64,000 nucleotides of DNA, from positions 17,874,001 to 17,938,000 of the forward strand of contig JAFFJZ010000001.1 in assembly GCA_018340375.1 (NCBI GenBank). Direction: 5' to 3'. The translations under genes were made by a program, and so were the position numbers. Below the pieces are notes generated by a model that worked only from the letters and a program-made list of their open reading frames with translations, ran no database searches and had not been told where the DNA came from. Below are positions 48,034 through 59,700 of the stretch, piece after piece. Position 1 is the stretch's first letter, and the number at the start of each line of letters is the position of its first letter. The DNA comes from Gonatopus flavifemur. Lineage: Eukaryota; Arthropoda; Insecta; Hymenoptera; Dryinidae.

Positions 48034-49343
48034 CCTTCTGATCAAAAAGTACCCGGAATTTCTTAATGAAACGAAAACAGTTCAATTATTCATCGATATT
48101 CACTTTATTTCCTTCGAAGTAATCCCCATTGCAAGCAATACACATATTCCAACGCTTCTTCCAATCTTCCGAACATTTTGCATAGGCCGATTTCGGAATC
48201 GCCTTCAGTTCCTCCTGCGAATTGTACTTTATTGCCTCAATCGTCTCAAAACGCTTTCCGCGAAGTGGTAACTTGAGTCGTGGGAATAGGAAAGAATCAC
48301 AAGGAGCCATATCAGGTGAATCCGGAGCTTGAGGAACAGTACGAACATTGTTTTTAGTCAAATAATCGCGTACAAGATGAGATGTGTGTGCCGGTGCGTT
48401 ATCGTGATGAGGAAACCACGAGTTATCTGTCCACAATTCTGGTCTCTTGCGACGAATGTTTTCCCTCAAACGCTTCAATACGCTCACGTAATATTCCTTA
48501 TTCACTGTCTAACCTGGTGGGAGGAATTCGGAGTGGACCACACCACAGCAATCAAAGAAAACAGTCAACAAAACCTTGATTTTAGATCGACTCTATCGCG
48601 GTTTTTTAGGTTTTGACGCGTCTGAAAAGCGCCATTCCGATGATTGTTGCTTAGTTTCGATGTCATATTCATAGACCCATGTTTCGTCACCGGTAATGAT
48701 GCCTCTGATAACATTTTGGCCCGAAGGAAGCATTTCTTCAGCCACATCAATGCGATGCTGTTTCTGCAACAAATTCAACACTCTCGGCACAAACCGTGCT
48801 TCAATTCGTCTCATGGCCAAAATATTGTGCATAACGTTCTGTACCGATCCGAACGAGACACCAAGATCGGATGCTATCTCCTTAACGCTCACACGACGAT
48901 TTCCGAGGACGATTTCCTTAATTTTATCAATATTTTCGTCAGTGATACTGGTGGATGGACGACTCGAACGAGGCAAATCATCAACCCCCATACGACCTGC
49001 TTTAAACTTTTTGTACCACTCGTACGCTCGTGTTTTCGACATCGTCGAGTCCCCGTAGGTTTCTGTTAACATCTTCAACGCTTCCGCACATGAAATTTTG
49101 TTAAAAACATAAAATTTTAGGCAAACTCTTTGCTCAACCAAATTCTACATTGAGAAATTTGCAGAACACAACAAACCCTGACTCGTTTACAAGGCAACAC
49201 GCACCAACTTCTGACGAATGAGGCGCAAATAGACATTTGAGCGCTGAATAACAGATGAAATAACATGGAGAACGAAAGATTCCGACAATGTCTCAAGCGC
49301 GGTTTGTTTGAATAGAGAATTGCGGGTACTTTTTGATTTTCCC
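48034..49343 (-). mobile_element. Mariner transposon, normal length, mildly decayed
   Basis: About 1,310 bp, the usual mariner size. The ends share the inverted word ATCAAAAAGTACCCG (48041 rightward; mirrored as CGGGTACTTTTTGAT near 49322). TA is present at 48032-48033 and 49344-49345, placing the ends six or seven bases outside the strongest pairing; the exact terminus is slightly uncertain. It contains one long transposase frame on the minus strand. It inserted in or at the edge of a pogo-like relic. Confidence 0.85.
48086..49141 (-). pseudogene. Mariner transposase, two nonsense codons
   Basis: A single reading frame of about 351 codons from the ATG at 49141, full length for mariner. It is broken only by in-frame stops at 48593-48595 and about 48515. 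The N-terminal helix-turn-helix region (residues 1-110) includes AYEWYKKFKAGR, a PRSSRPST linker and IDKIKEIVLGNRRVSVKEIA. Catalytic residues are all kept: D152 in ITGDETW, D247 in HHDNAPAH and D282 in APCDSFLF. 34 residues separate the last two, the D34D signature. The C-terminus is GDYFEGNKVNIDE. The second motif region has SPDM where SPDL is usual. As it stands it would be a truncated 182-residue protein lacking most of the catalytic domain. Confidence 0.92.
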
Positions 49344-49586
49344 TACATTTCCCATAATCCTCACAGGATTCGTTAATATCGACTCAAAAATCCACAGATC
49401 CGTCATCAGTAGGACATCATTGGTGCCCGTTGAAGGCTCTCCAAGGGTTGACTGCTTTGTGATAACGTAAGTTCAGAGCAAGGACAAAAGTATTCGTCTC
49501 AAAACGTCCAAATAACATTCTTCCGAATGACTAGCTCAACAAGGGAACCAAATAATTTCACTTCATTGTCAGGAGTTATAGTGCTT

Positions 49587-50145
49587 CACGGAGAAACATG
49601 CAGTTTGGAAATACAGTAATCTTTCATTGAAAGTTGGAGGATATATCTTAAAATCTGTGAATATTTGTTAAAATCTGAGAATATTTGTTAAGTTCGTGAT
49701 AGAGATAAAACTTTCCAAAAGTCGCGCATGAAATTGTGTTAGTCGCAAATGAAATTTTAGAAAGTGGATGACAAAATTTCGAAATTTTATTATTCATTTT
49801 GTGAAATTTCATGCGCGACTTCTGGAGAGTTCATATTTTTTCCTATTGTTTGTGAGGTATCGATAAATTTCCCTCCTTTTTCAAATTAAATTCAGCAAAA
49901 ATGTCAACCGTCCTATTTTTATTATACTGAAAGAATTTCATTGTGAAATTCCAGTAATCGAAGGACAAGTAAAAATTTTTGAAAAACTTACTATGCAGCC
50001 TGTAAAAATGAGTAAGTTTTTAACAATTGAAAGTGATATTTTCTGTAAGTTTTACAAAATGCACAGAAATATTTTTGAAAAATTCCTACTTGTCCCTCGA
50101 TCACTGAAATTTCACAGTAATTTTTCAAATGAAATTCTCTCCGTG
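49587..50145. mobile_element. 559-bp MITE, CACGGAGAAA ends, internal palindromes
   Basis: Starts CACGGAGAAACATGCAG and ends GAAATTCTCTCCGTG, followed by TA. Two internal inverted pairs are visible. AGTCGCGCATGAAATTGTG near 49720 opposes GAAATTTCATGCGCGACTTC near 49804. CGAAGGACAAGTAAAAATTT near 49959 opposes TTCCTACTTGTCCCTCGATC near 50083. The left flank is TT rather than TA. Non-coding. Confidence 0.7.
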
Positions 50146-52861
50146 TAGGAACTCAAGAAAGATTCTCCAATTTTTTATTGAAGATTACTATGTTCTCGAA
50201 TGGTATTTTCGAATTATTAGATCAAATATTAATGGTACTCATTCGCTCTATTGAGAGATAACTTGTCGTACCAATGATTGAATCATCAGACATTCACACT
50301 CGTTTTTTCACATTAAACGACAGTCCCAAAGATGGTATGTCAACATTAATTCAGTAGCAACTCGATAGTTATTTTTTGTCACCCATGGTATCCAATTCCT
50401 TCAATTTTCCATAATATCCAAAAAGGACCTCTGTTCATTTCGTATGTGTATCAAAGAACAGAACTTCGAACCGCAGATACTCAATTTTCTCGAGGTCTAT
50501 TACTACCGCAGAATGTTGAATTTCAGAATAAATTCCAGCCAGTGATGGACTATATACTTCAGTTAGTGACGAGGAATCTGGCACAGCCGTACATCGGCTG
50601 ATTATTCATATGATGAACCATAATGTCGTGTCAATTACAGGAAATCTATCCTTGCTCATTGGTCAGTCGATTATTGCCTGTGCCTACATCGTTGGGCTGT
50701 CTGTAAGAGAAATTCTATGAGAAAATGACCACAATAAATGTTAAAAACATATTTTCATAGAAAATATACGTGTACAAAAAGAAATGACGATATATTGTAT
50801 TTTTGAATAGAAAAGAAACCATTCGAATAATATATATTCAAAGTATTATGGGCAAACTCACAGTCAAGATAGAGAGATAACTTTGAATCAGGCAAAAATA
50901 GGAGTACACAGGAGAAACAAGGTAACAATGAAGAAATTTTTATCCCAGATCCAGAAATATGAGAATGAGGGAATTTGTACACGTAGGGAACAGAGTTACA
51001 GAAAATGGTCAAAGTGGAAAGAATATAAAGAACATAATACCACAAGTGAAAAAGTTCTTTGACCACAAGAAACTACTTTCATGCTCTAACAATGCTGATC
51101 TCGAAATGAAAAGAAACTTTTCATATGTGCAAAGAGTAGTGCTGTTTGACTTGAATTATAGAGGTATAAGGAACAAAAGAGAATTGAGATATTCAAGCCC
51201 TTGTGTTTTCCAGAATATAACACAATTTGAACATGAAAAGTGTTTATGATAGAAGGATTGAGGATGAAAATTCAGAATATATTCTATGTATCGTATATGA
51301 GACAATGAATAATGATAGGGAAGTTGTGGAGGAATTTAGGAAGAGATTTTTTTCTACGAAAATACCATGAGCATAGTTAGTTGAGAAGTTAATGATGCTA
51401 ATATATTACTTGAGAAAGTACTAGTGACGACGATTATGTTTACTCTGGAAGGATAAACTTGTCTACTCCAGATACTAAATTCACTGAAGCATGAGCTAGA
51501 AGAGCTGGATGGAGTTAAACCTCGTACAAAGTTCCGTTCTAACGTCGAGAGCAGAATCAGTCGACTAACTGCACTATCGTTTGGTACCATGAGCGCTCAT
51601 CGATATATAGCCATCGATATTGAATGTAATAGCTTCCGACAGAAGAGGATCAGGACTGAACTCTCGTTGTTGCTGGTACTGAGACTGCTTCCGCTACCAC
51701 TTATGACACTCGATAGTATTACAGAATGTGGATAGAAGGGAATTTCCATCTTCTTGCTTCTAATTACAAAAGCTGTAGGAGGCCTCCTTCAAACTTAGTT
51801 CTAACACAGTTCTCGTAACCTTACTTCTCCTCAGGTCACTTCAATCAGTTTTTGTCTTGATTATATTATTGATCCGAATGGAAGTATCCCACGTGTATAG
51901 TGTGTACGTAGCTGATTTATGATACACATTCACGATCTATGATTATAGAGTGTTGTATTACCTTATCGTGTTTCAAAGTCGTTTTTCTTATCGCCTTGTA
52001 CATTATTTAACGCGCACTGTCAACATCCAATCAATCCAATAAATGTGAGATCAATTTTCATCAACGAGGGGTTTAGAATTTCCATTAAGAGCGTTTTTAG
52101 TCCACAAAAGTTTTTATTCATTTTTTTTATTTTCCCATATTCTGATACATTGTATCAAAACGTACTTGATGTCCTTTTTGTTCTCTTGGATGCATTTGAA
52201 ATGAAACGTTTTAGATGCATTGAATTTCAATTTTTGAAATTCACACTGTAAACAAATTCCTATGGAACACTTCACATGAATGTTATAAAGTAATTGAACA
52301 CAAAGGTTGGTCAGAAATTTTCCGTATCTAATCGGCAATTTACTGTCAAATGATGGTGAACATTCTACAAAGTTCGAAATTTCCAATTAAATTTATGGTA
52401 TTATATGTTGGAATTAATTCGTAGCGTTTTACGAGACATGGAGAATTAGATATATTCTTTGAGAGGTCAGGAAGAATTTTGGAAACTTTATATTATCATC
52501 TGAACGAGGCTCAGATCACTCTCACTGATTATCAGTCGCTGATTATCGATCCCTTCCATACTTTATGGAGAATTTATATTACGTTATAATTATACCGCTT
52601 CTCTCGTGTTCTCTTGGAAGATCTTCAATCACCCTGCACTCTCTCTGATTGAATATTTATGAATGAAATTGTACTATTCGGTACCAGACAGCATGAAGTT
52701 ATATCTCAAGATAGTGTGCTAGATTAAATGGAGAAAAGTATACAGTAACCACGACTGAGGAGGATAGTAATTTGGTGATAGGTATTTTAAAATTGTAATC
52801 AATCCCAGTCAATATAGGAGCAAGTGCGGTAAGCTATTCACGTTACCATGGAAACAATAAG
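50146..52861. other. Mostly featureless; two short repeat words
   Basis: No gene recognised. CCAGCCAGTGATGGACTATA near 50533 matches a word in the array near 10270 (CAGCCAGCGATGGGCTATAT). TTGGAATTAATTCGTAGCG at 52408 matches the presumed end of the mariner at 63708. Open frames at 50755-51249 and 51354-51590 lack familiar domains. Confidence 0.4.
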
Positions 52862-54049
52862 TTAACCCATTAGCGCCTGAACGGACACTTTTGGACACCA
52901 AATTTTAGAGATTCATTGTACAATGAATTTGGTCGAAGAAAAATTTTTGAGCCACTGTATCCTATGTTTTGAAGGTCACTATTCCGAATGGTGATGTTCA
53001 GAAGTCCCTAAAATGAGTTTTTTTTCGTGTAAAAATTGCAAATTAAAAAAGAAGCACTGTTTTTTTGGAAAAAAAAATTTTTTAAGATCATGTTTTTGTT
53101 TGCTTTTGCATTTTTCTACATACTTAATACCGATGAATATCGCGTACATGGACCGTCAACTAAAAGTTATCGGCTTAAGATTAATAAAAAAAAATGTTTA
53201 TCCATACAAAAAGGCGTCCGAAACAATAAATTTTACTTTCAATCTTCAGCAATTTTTTTCTCGATTTCTAAGGACTTTAGGACAAATTTCCCAAGAACAA
53301 AAACGTCTTAAAATCGGTCAAAGGATACCCTCAAATTTTTTCAGACCCGTAAAAAAACATTTTTGATTTTCCGGAAAATGGAAAAATTGTTTAAAATATC
53401 TGAAAAAATTTGAGGGTATTGTTGGACTGATTTTGAGACTTTTTTGTTCCTGAAAAATTTCCCCGCAAGTGCATAGTTATTGAGAAAAAAATTGCTGAAT
53501 GGTTTCTGAGATCACCAATTACAAATTCAACATTTTCATTGTGTAATTATTAGTATGTGATAAATATCAAAATATATTTTCTCAAGAAATCTGTGATTTC
53601 ATTTATTTATCTCAAATTCTGTTCAAATTGAGATGCAATCGAATCAAACATTTATCACATAGAAATATTTACCATATATCAATATTTCACATTGTTTACA
53701 TCAATATACCACGTTACTTCGATATTGCACCGTATTATTTTAGAAGCTTCCTATCATAGTAATTCTTGGGTGGGTATTTCTATTCTACGCTTTTAAATAA
53801 TCAAGAGTAAATGAACTACTGTCAATTGCTCATTCACTCTTTTAAATGTTACATCCACGTCAACACGTAGTTTACTAAATGAGAATATTTTTCGATACCC
53901 CTAAGAGCTTTATGATTGGAGACCTCAGAAACACTTCAGCGATTTTTTTCTCAATAACTATGGACTTGCGGGGAAATTTTGTGGGAACAAAAAAGTCTTA
54001 AAATCAGTCAAAGAATACCCTCAAATTCTTTCAGGTTTTTTAAACAATT

Positions 54050-56203
54050 CTTCAAAAATTGTGATTTGGAGTTAAAATGCATGGATGTAAATACTGCTAT
54101 TAGTTTTTTGTATGATCAACTTTCTGTGGCTATTGAGTTGTACGTTCCGAAAACATTGATCAAAAGATCTATTTATCCTCTTTGGTTTACTCCTGAGCTC
54201 AAAAAATTAATCAGAAGGAAGAAAGTTGCCCATATGATTTACAAATCGTCTTATAGTCGCGGTGATTATTTAGCGTTCACTTTTTTGCGTGCTCAATGTG
54301 AATCACGAGCTCGGGCTTGTTATTCGGATTACATTCACCAAGTTGAGACTAATATTCAAAAGGATGTTAAATCTTTTTAGAATATTGTTAACAGTAAGCG
54401 TTCATTTAATGACTTACCTAGTACTATCATGTTAAATAATGTAGTTGCTGACTCTGCAGCAGGAATGGCTAACCTTTTTGCTGATCACTTTTCATCGGTT
54501 TTTGCTCCACATAACTCGGTTGATGTTAACCATTCTAGACATGATATGTCATTTAACATGCTTTCTGATTTGGCTATTACCATAGGAGAGATCTACTCTG
54601 TTCTTGATTCGTTAGATACGAGCAAGGGCCCAGGATTTGATGGCCTTCCGCCGTTGCTGTTCAAGTCTTGCAAATTTATTCTTTCTCGACCGCTTTGGAT
54701 TATCTTTAATAAATCTCTTTCTTCCGGATGTTTCCTTGCTGAATTGAAAAGGAGCCTGATCTCTCCTATCTTCAAGCATGGTCATAAACTGGATGCTAAG
54801 AATTATAGACCTATAAGTATTTTAAATGTTATGTCTAAGATTTTTGAGCGCGTGGTTGTTGACAAGATTACTCCTTTGTTTTCTCCTCTTAGTATCCCGG
54901 AACAACATGGTTTCATGTCAATGAGGTCTACTACTACGAATTTGGCTGCTTTCTGTAATTACACCGCCATTGCGCTGGAGAATAACTCACAAGTTGATGT
55001 TATTTACACTGATTTCAGTAAAGCGTTTGATACTGTATCTCACAGCGTTCTTCTAAGTTGAGTAGCTTTGGAATATCTGGTAATCTGAAACTCTGGTTCC
55101 AGAGTTACTTAACTGAGCGGGTGCAGATGGTAAAAGTTCGGAACTGTTTTTCTGAACCGATTATACCTTCTTCGGGAGTGCCCCAGGGATCCCACCTTGG
55201 TCTACTTTTATTTTTGCTATTCATAAATGACATTGGGCAGGTTCTCAATGATTGTGATTTCCTGGTATTTGCTGATGATCTAAGAATCCTCAAGAACATA
55301 AAATGTCTTGCGGATATTCATCACTTACAGTCAGTATTGACGAGATTAGATTCTTGTTGCACCCGTAATTCTCTGCATCTGAACTCAGAAAAATGCTGTG
55401 TAATGAGAATCTCGCGGTCAAGGAATCCTCTCATATTCTCCTACAAGATTGCAAATGTTACATTGAATACTGTTAAATCTTACGTTGATCTTGGTGTAAC
55501 TATAAATGATGAATTGGATTTTTCTGAGCATTCTGTGAAAGCTTGTGGTACTGCGCTGAGAAATCTCGGCTTCGTGAAAAGATTTTCTAGTGATTTCAAA
55601 GATGTTAGGTCATTAAAAGTACTATGTTCCTCTTCAATTAGACCCCATCTTGAATATGCGTCCCCTATCTGGTCTCCGTACTTGAAGAAGGATATTAGAA
55701 TGATTGAGAGTGTGCAACACAAGTTTTTACGCTTTGCTGCTTTTAGAATGAGCTGCCCTATGAGATATTCTGACCATGATTACTCCAGAATTCTTCACAG
55801 AATGAATTTAACTACCCTCGAAGAGCGGAGACAAATGAATGATCTCCCATTTATTTTTAAATTGAATAATGGTTGTCTTGATTGCGAGTCATTGCTGAGT
55901 AAAATTTATTTTAACATCCCCGGTAGACCAGTTAGGAGAGCGCTTTTATCTAGACCTGTACAATTTAAATCTAGATTTGGAAATTATGATCCGATTCTTC
56001 GCATTTGTGAATTAGCAAATAATTTCGATCGGTCGATGGAATTGTTTGGTGTTTCCTTGAATCGGTTTGAACTGTCGGTTAATGCATGACCATATTGTAA
56101 TTGTGTTTTATGCGTCTTTGAACGCTGTCTTGTATTGATTCTGTATTTACTTTTTATATCAAAGGGTGCTGACCCGTGTATTGCAATAAAAAAAAAAAAA
56201 TGC
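54050..56203 (+). mobile_element. 5'-truncated non-LTR retrotransposon (LINE)
   Basis: A 2.15-kb insertion inside the right arm of the foldback element. It breaks the inverted repeat at CAATT (54045-54049), and pairing resumes at CAATT (56204-56208), a possible short target duplication. It contains the reverse transcriptase and C-terminal part of ORF2, a ~100-bp 3' UTR and a 13-base A tail (56188-56200). ORF1 and the endonuclease domain are absent, as expected for a 5'-truncated copy. Poly(A) tail and RT type fit the Jockey/CR1 assemblage; the clade is not resolved. Confidence 0.85.
54057..56089 (+). pseudogene. LINE ORF2 reverse transcriptase, broken
   Basis: The pre-RT linker reads through YPLWFTPELKKLIRRKK. 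A TAG at 54378-54380 then replaces the Trp expected after DVKSF, and the frame continues. RT motifs follow in order: SKGPGFDGLPPLLFK, NYRPISILNVMSKIFERVV, YTDFSKAFD (catalytic Asp at 55011-55013), then a one-base frameshift near 55055. In the shifted frame come SSGVPQGSHLGLLLFLLFIN, FADD (55268-55279, catalytic pair intact) and a long C-terminal region with HPLEYASPIWSPY-like and MNLTTLEERRQMND words, ending at 56089. No RNase H domain is seen. Two lesions only, so the insertion is relatively young compared with the other relics. It cannot make functional enzyme. Confidence 0.9.
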
Positions 56204-56728
56204 CAATTTTTCCATTTTCCGGAAAATTCAAAATGTTTTTTTACGGTTTTGAAAAGATTTGAGGGTATTTTTTGACCAATTTTAAGGCGTTTTTGTTCTT
56301 AGGAAATTTGTCCTAAAGTCCTGAGAAATCGAGAAAAAAATTGCTGAAGATTAAAAGTAAAATTTATTGCTTCGGACGCCTTTTTGTATGGATAAACATT
56401 TTTTTTTATTAATCTTAAGCCGATAACTTTTAGTTGACGGTCCATGGACGCGATATTTATCGGTGTTAAGTATGTAAAAAAAATGCAAAAGCAAACAAAA
56501 ATATGATTTTGAAAAATATTTTTTTAATAAAACAGTGCTTTTTTTTGAATTTGCAATTTTCACACGAGAAAACTTATTTCAGGAACTTCTAAACATCACC
56601 ATTCAAAAGAGCGACCTTCAAAACATAGGATACAGTGGCTCAAGAATTTTTTTTCAACCAAGTTCATTGTACAATGAATCTCTGAACTTTGGTGTCCAAA
56701 AGTGTCTGTTCAGGCGCTAATGGGTTAA

Positions 56729-59700
56729 TATGAGAAGGATCACCAAATTGCGATGTCATTGCTCAACTCCATGAGAGGCGAAATGAATAGTAATCAGTTC
56801 CATATACTTTTGCTTTGATGTGTGATATTCACAAAGATTGTTAAACGAGGATTTGTTTGTTCCTTCAACAAGGAGAACTACTCGATCATTGATCAGACAA
56901 AGGTAGTACTGCTTTCTTGCATGTACATGCTTCCGTAATTCAGTTTCGTGATGAAATTTTGAGTACTCGGTAATTGAATATCCCGTTCTTCTGATTGTTC
57001 AATGATGAAATACAATTGAATGTTGTTTGAGAATTTTGAAATACAGATGAATTAACGAAGTATTTGGAACATTTTCCAGATTTTCTCCAGTACTAAAGAT
57101 ACATAAATTGTCGTCATAAATTTACGTATGAGAAAGGGATATTATTTATGGTCAAAACGAAGAAACTTCGCGAGAATTGTAATTGAATTTACTCGCGCTA
57201 ACATGTAATAGTATGGTTTTCATAATATATCTTCACTTCAGAAGCAATACTAGCAAATTTATGTACAAAATTTTCTCATTATGCCAATTATTGTATCGTA
57301 TTTGAAATAAATTACAAACAAATTGAGAGTTGAGAATTCAACGAAAGACTTGGAGATTCAAATTCAATGAATTTCAATAATTTACTAGCATAGAAACACG
57401 AAAATCTTCGATCGTAGTAACATTTCAAAAATAATGGGCAAAGTATACATATTTTGCAACAATTTTGAAAGTGCATGCAGCAGACCTCTTTCATTTCTCT
57501 TTTGCAGTTGTTCTTACTCATTCCAATTAGCAGACCATTTTCATTTGACTGTAATTAATATATTTCAGAATAACTCGAACAACCATCTCCTACAAAGTCC
57601 AATGGTATAGAAATTCGAGCAAACGTTGAAAGTCGTCGTTTCTATATTTTGGTTTCATGTTCTTTGTCTCCAAACAGTGTCACATCTCCTATTTTCACTT
57701 TATTATATTTCATTTCACAAATTCTTGTGCACCACTATTCTCGCATTGAAAAGCTCTGCCCTCGAGCATAATAAATTCAATATTCATCTTTCTCTTCCTC
57801 TCACAGTATTTCTCGAATCTTGCGACATTCATATTACACTTCGCACCCGTGAATCCGCATTATTTTGTCCCTCGCAACGGATTCAGTTCCCTGCGTTTGT
57901 AACAGTGAATGCTACGAGCAGTTGAATTCATACAGGACAATGTTTCGGTGGAACCTTCCGGTAATGTTACCAAGATATTTGTGGACATCTAGATTTCACA
58001 GAGATTTCTCAAATATTTCATCAAAATTACCCAAAATGATGATACGTTGTACGTTATAACTTTGCGTCGTTTGGATGATATCTTGGCATTTGCATAGAAA
58101 GTATTGTGGTTGACTTGAATATTGTTGAACCAGATTATATGTTCGGAATTCAAAGTTTCGAGTTTTACAATAACTCGAAATTTAGTTTCGTAGATTGAAT
58201 GACAATATCATTTCAAGGGTTAGGAAGCTTACGGAAAGTTTTTAAGAATTATTGAATTTGGGGAGCAATCTTGAAGATTTGACATATGAATGTGCGCATG
58301 TGTACATGTATATGTACATTATATCATAGGGGTTGGTGGACGACGTTTGATCTCAGAAAATAAATCGAATTTGTCGATCGTGAGTCGACAAAAGATACGC
58401 GGTTTAGCCCTGTTTGATTTTTCTCCCCTGAAAACTCTTTCCCTTGCGGTAAGTTCTTCCAACGAAAGATTATCTAGCTTTTGTTCTTCCATACAAGATT
58501 TCCAAAACCCACACGAATCTATTCGGTTTTTCGGTTCGTCGAAGAGAAGGCTATCGGATCAAATGTGTGTGCTGTACAAATTGCATTTATCCTGAAGTCT
58601 TTTCCAAATCATGATGATTTGGTCAAGGGATTCCATTTAGAATTCTATAGAGAGCATAAATGGTGATTGAATCGTGAATTTTCCAACTCTCATAATTCCA
58701 TTCTTTTCTCCTCTTTCGCGCTCCGTTTGAGGGAAAAACAGGAAAGAAGGATACCTCGATATTCAGAAAATGGTGTAGTTTTTTTATGTTTCTTCGTACG
58801 AAAATTTCGAAAGAAGAACAAGCAAATCCCTAATGTAACGTCGAATCTTTATGAATGTTCTTCTATAGGTTGTCATAGTATTGTGCGAAAAGGAATGTCT
58901 TGCAAACAATGGAGAAACAGTTGAAATACATCATGTAGGGGAATACAACAAAAAGGAAGAAGCGGAAAAAAGCATAATCTTGCTGCAAGTTGAAGGTTTT
59001 CCATGCGATTATTTCTATTTTTCTTCTTCCGTGGATAGCAATACAGAAGGTAAAGCACCCAGACAGAATGAGTGAGTATGACTGCTGAAAGTAGTGAATA
59101 CATTCTGCACAGCGAAAGCATCTTGGCTCTCCATTGTTCGTGAAGTACTTTCAAAGCAATGGCCACGAAAAGTAGGTGAAGGGTGAAATGTACCGGCTTT
59201 CCTCGGGTAGAAAACGAGGAAAAATAATACACTAAATCGATGGAAAGTTTTCAGTACTATTCTTAGGGAATGATTTACACAGATAAATTCTTTTCTCCCA
59301 ACTGACTTATAACATTTATTTCCAGGAATTAAATTTCTCTCCTCCTCCTTGGAATTTGAAGAGAATATTAATTTTCTTTGGTGATATATTTATTATATCC
59401 TTCATAACATTCATCCCCTTCCCTCTTGATTTACGTAATTCAATATTCATGCAGCTTTTTTCTGTCTTTTCTCACTTTCTTGCTGAAATGAAATACTTCG
59501 CCCTTCTTTTGATTCATATTTTCAATATTATTGTACGGGAAGATATATCTTCATGAGCAGCGATTTCTGAATCATACATAATCCAATATAATATGAATTA
59601 TACAAATATGAATCTCATGTACAGGATTCAAAGATTCGCAAAGGATTCGCTTTCATTTCACGTTTATTTCAAAGTTTGATATTGTTTCCGATACTAATAT

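Larger units (their letters stand above)
52866..56724. mobile_element. PiggyBac-type foldback element, LINE-interrupted
   Basis: Flanked by TTAA on both sides (52862-52865, 56725-56728). Ends are inverted: CCCATTAGCGCCTGAACGG on the left, and on the right an end mirroring it through GGCGCTAATGGG. TTAA duplication with CCC..GGG ends is the piggyBac signature. The arms are very long: 52866-53515 on the left, matched by 56724-56204 and, before a LINE insertion, 54049-53925 on the right, about 650 bp each. A ~410-bp AT-rich loop (53516-53924) separates them. Without the LINE the element is about 1.7 kb and has no transposase, so it is non-autonomous. Open frames in the arms (for example 53013-53366) are fortuitous. 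Confidence 0.8.

Noticed and set aside
48329..49069. Plus-strand frames of 95-141 codons
   Set aside because: They are antisense shadows of the mariner transposase on the minus strand.
53013..53366. 117-codon frame in the piggyBac-type arm
   Set aside because: It is the arm of a foldback element read as protein; the inverted arm gives a similar fortuitous frame.
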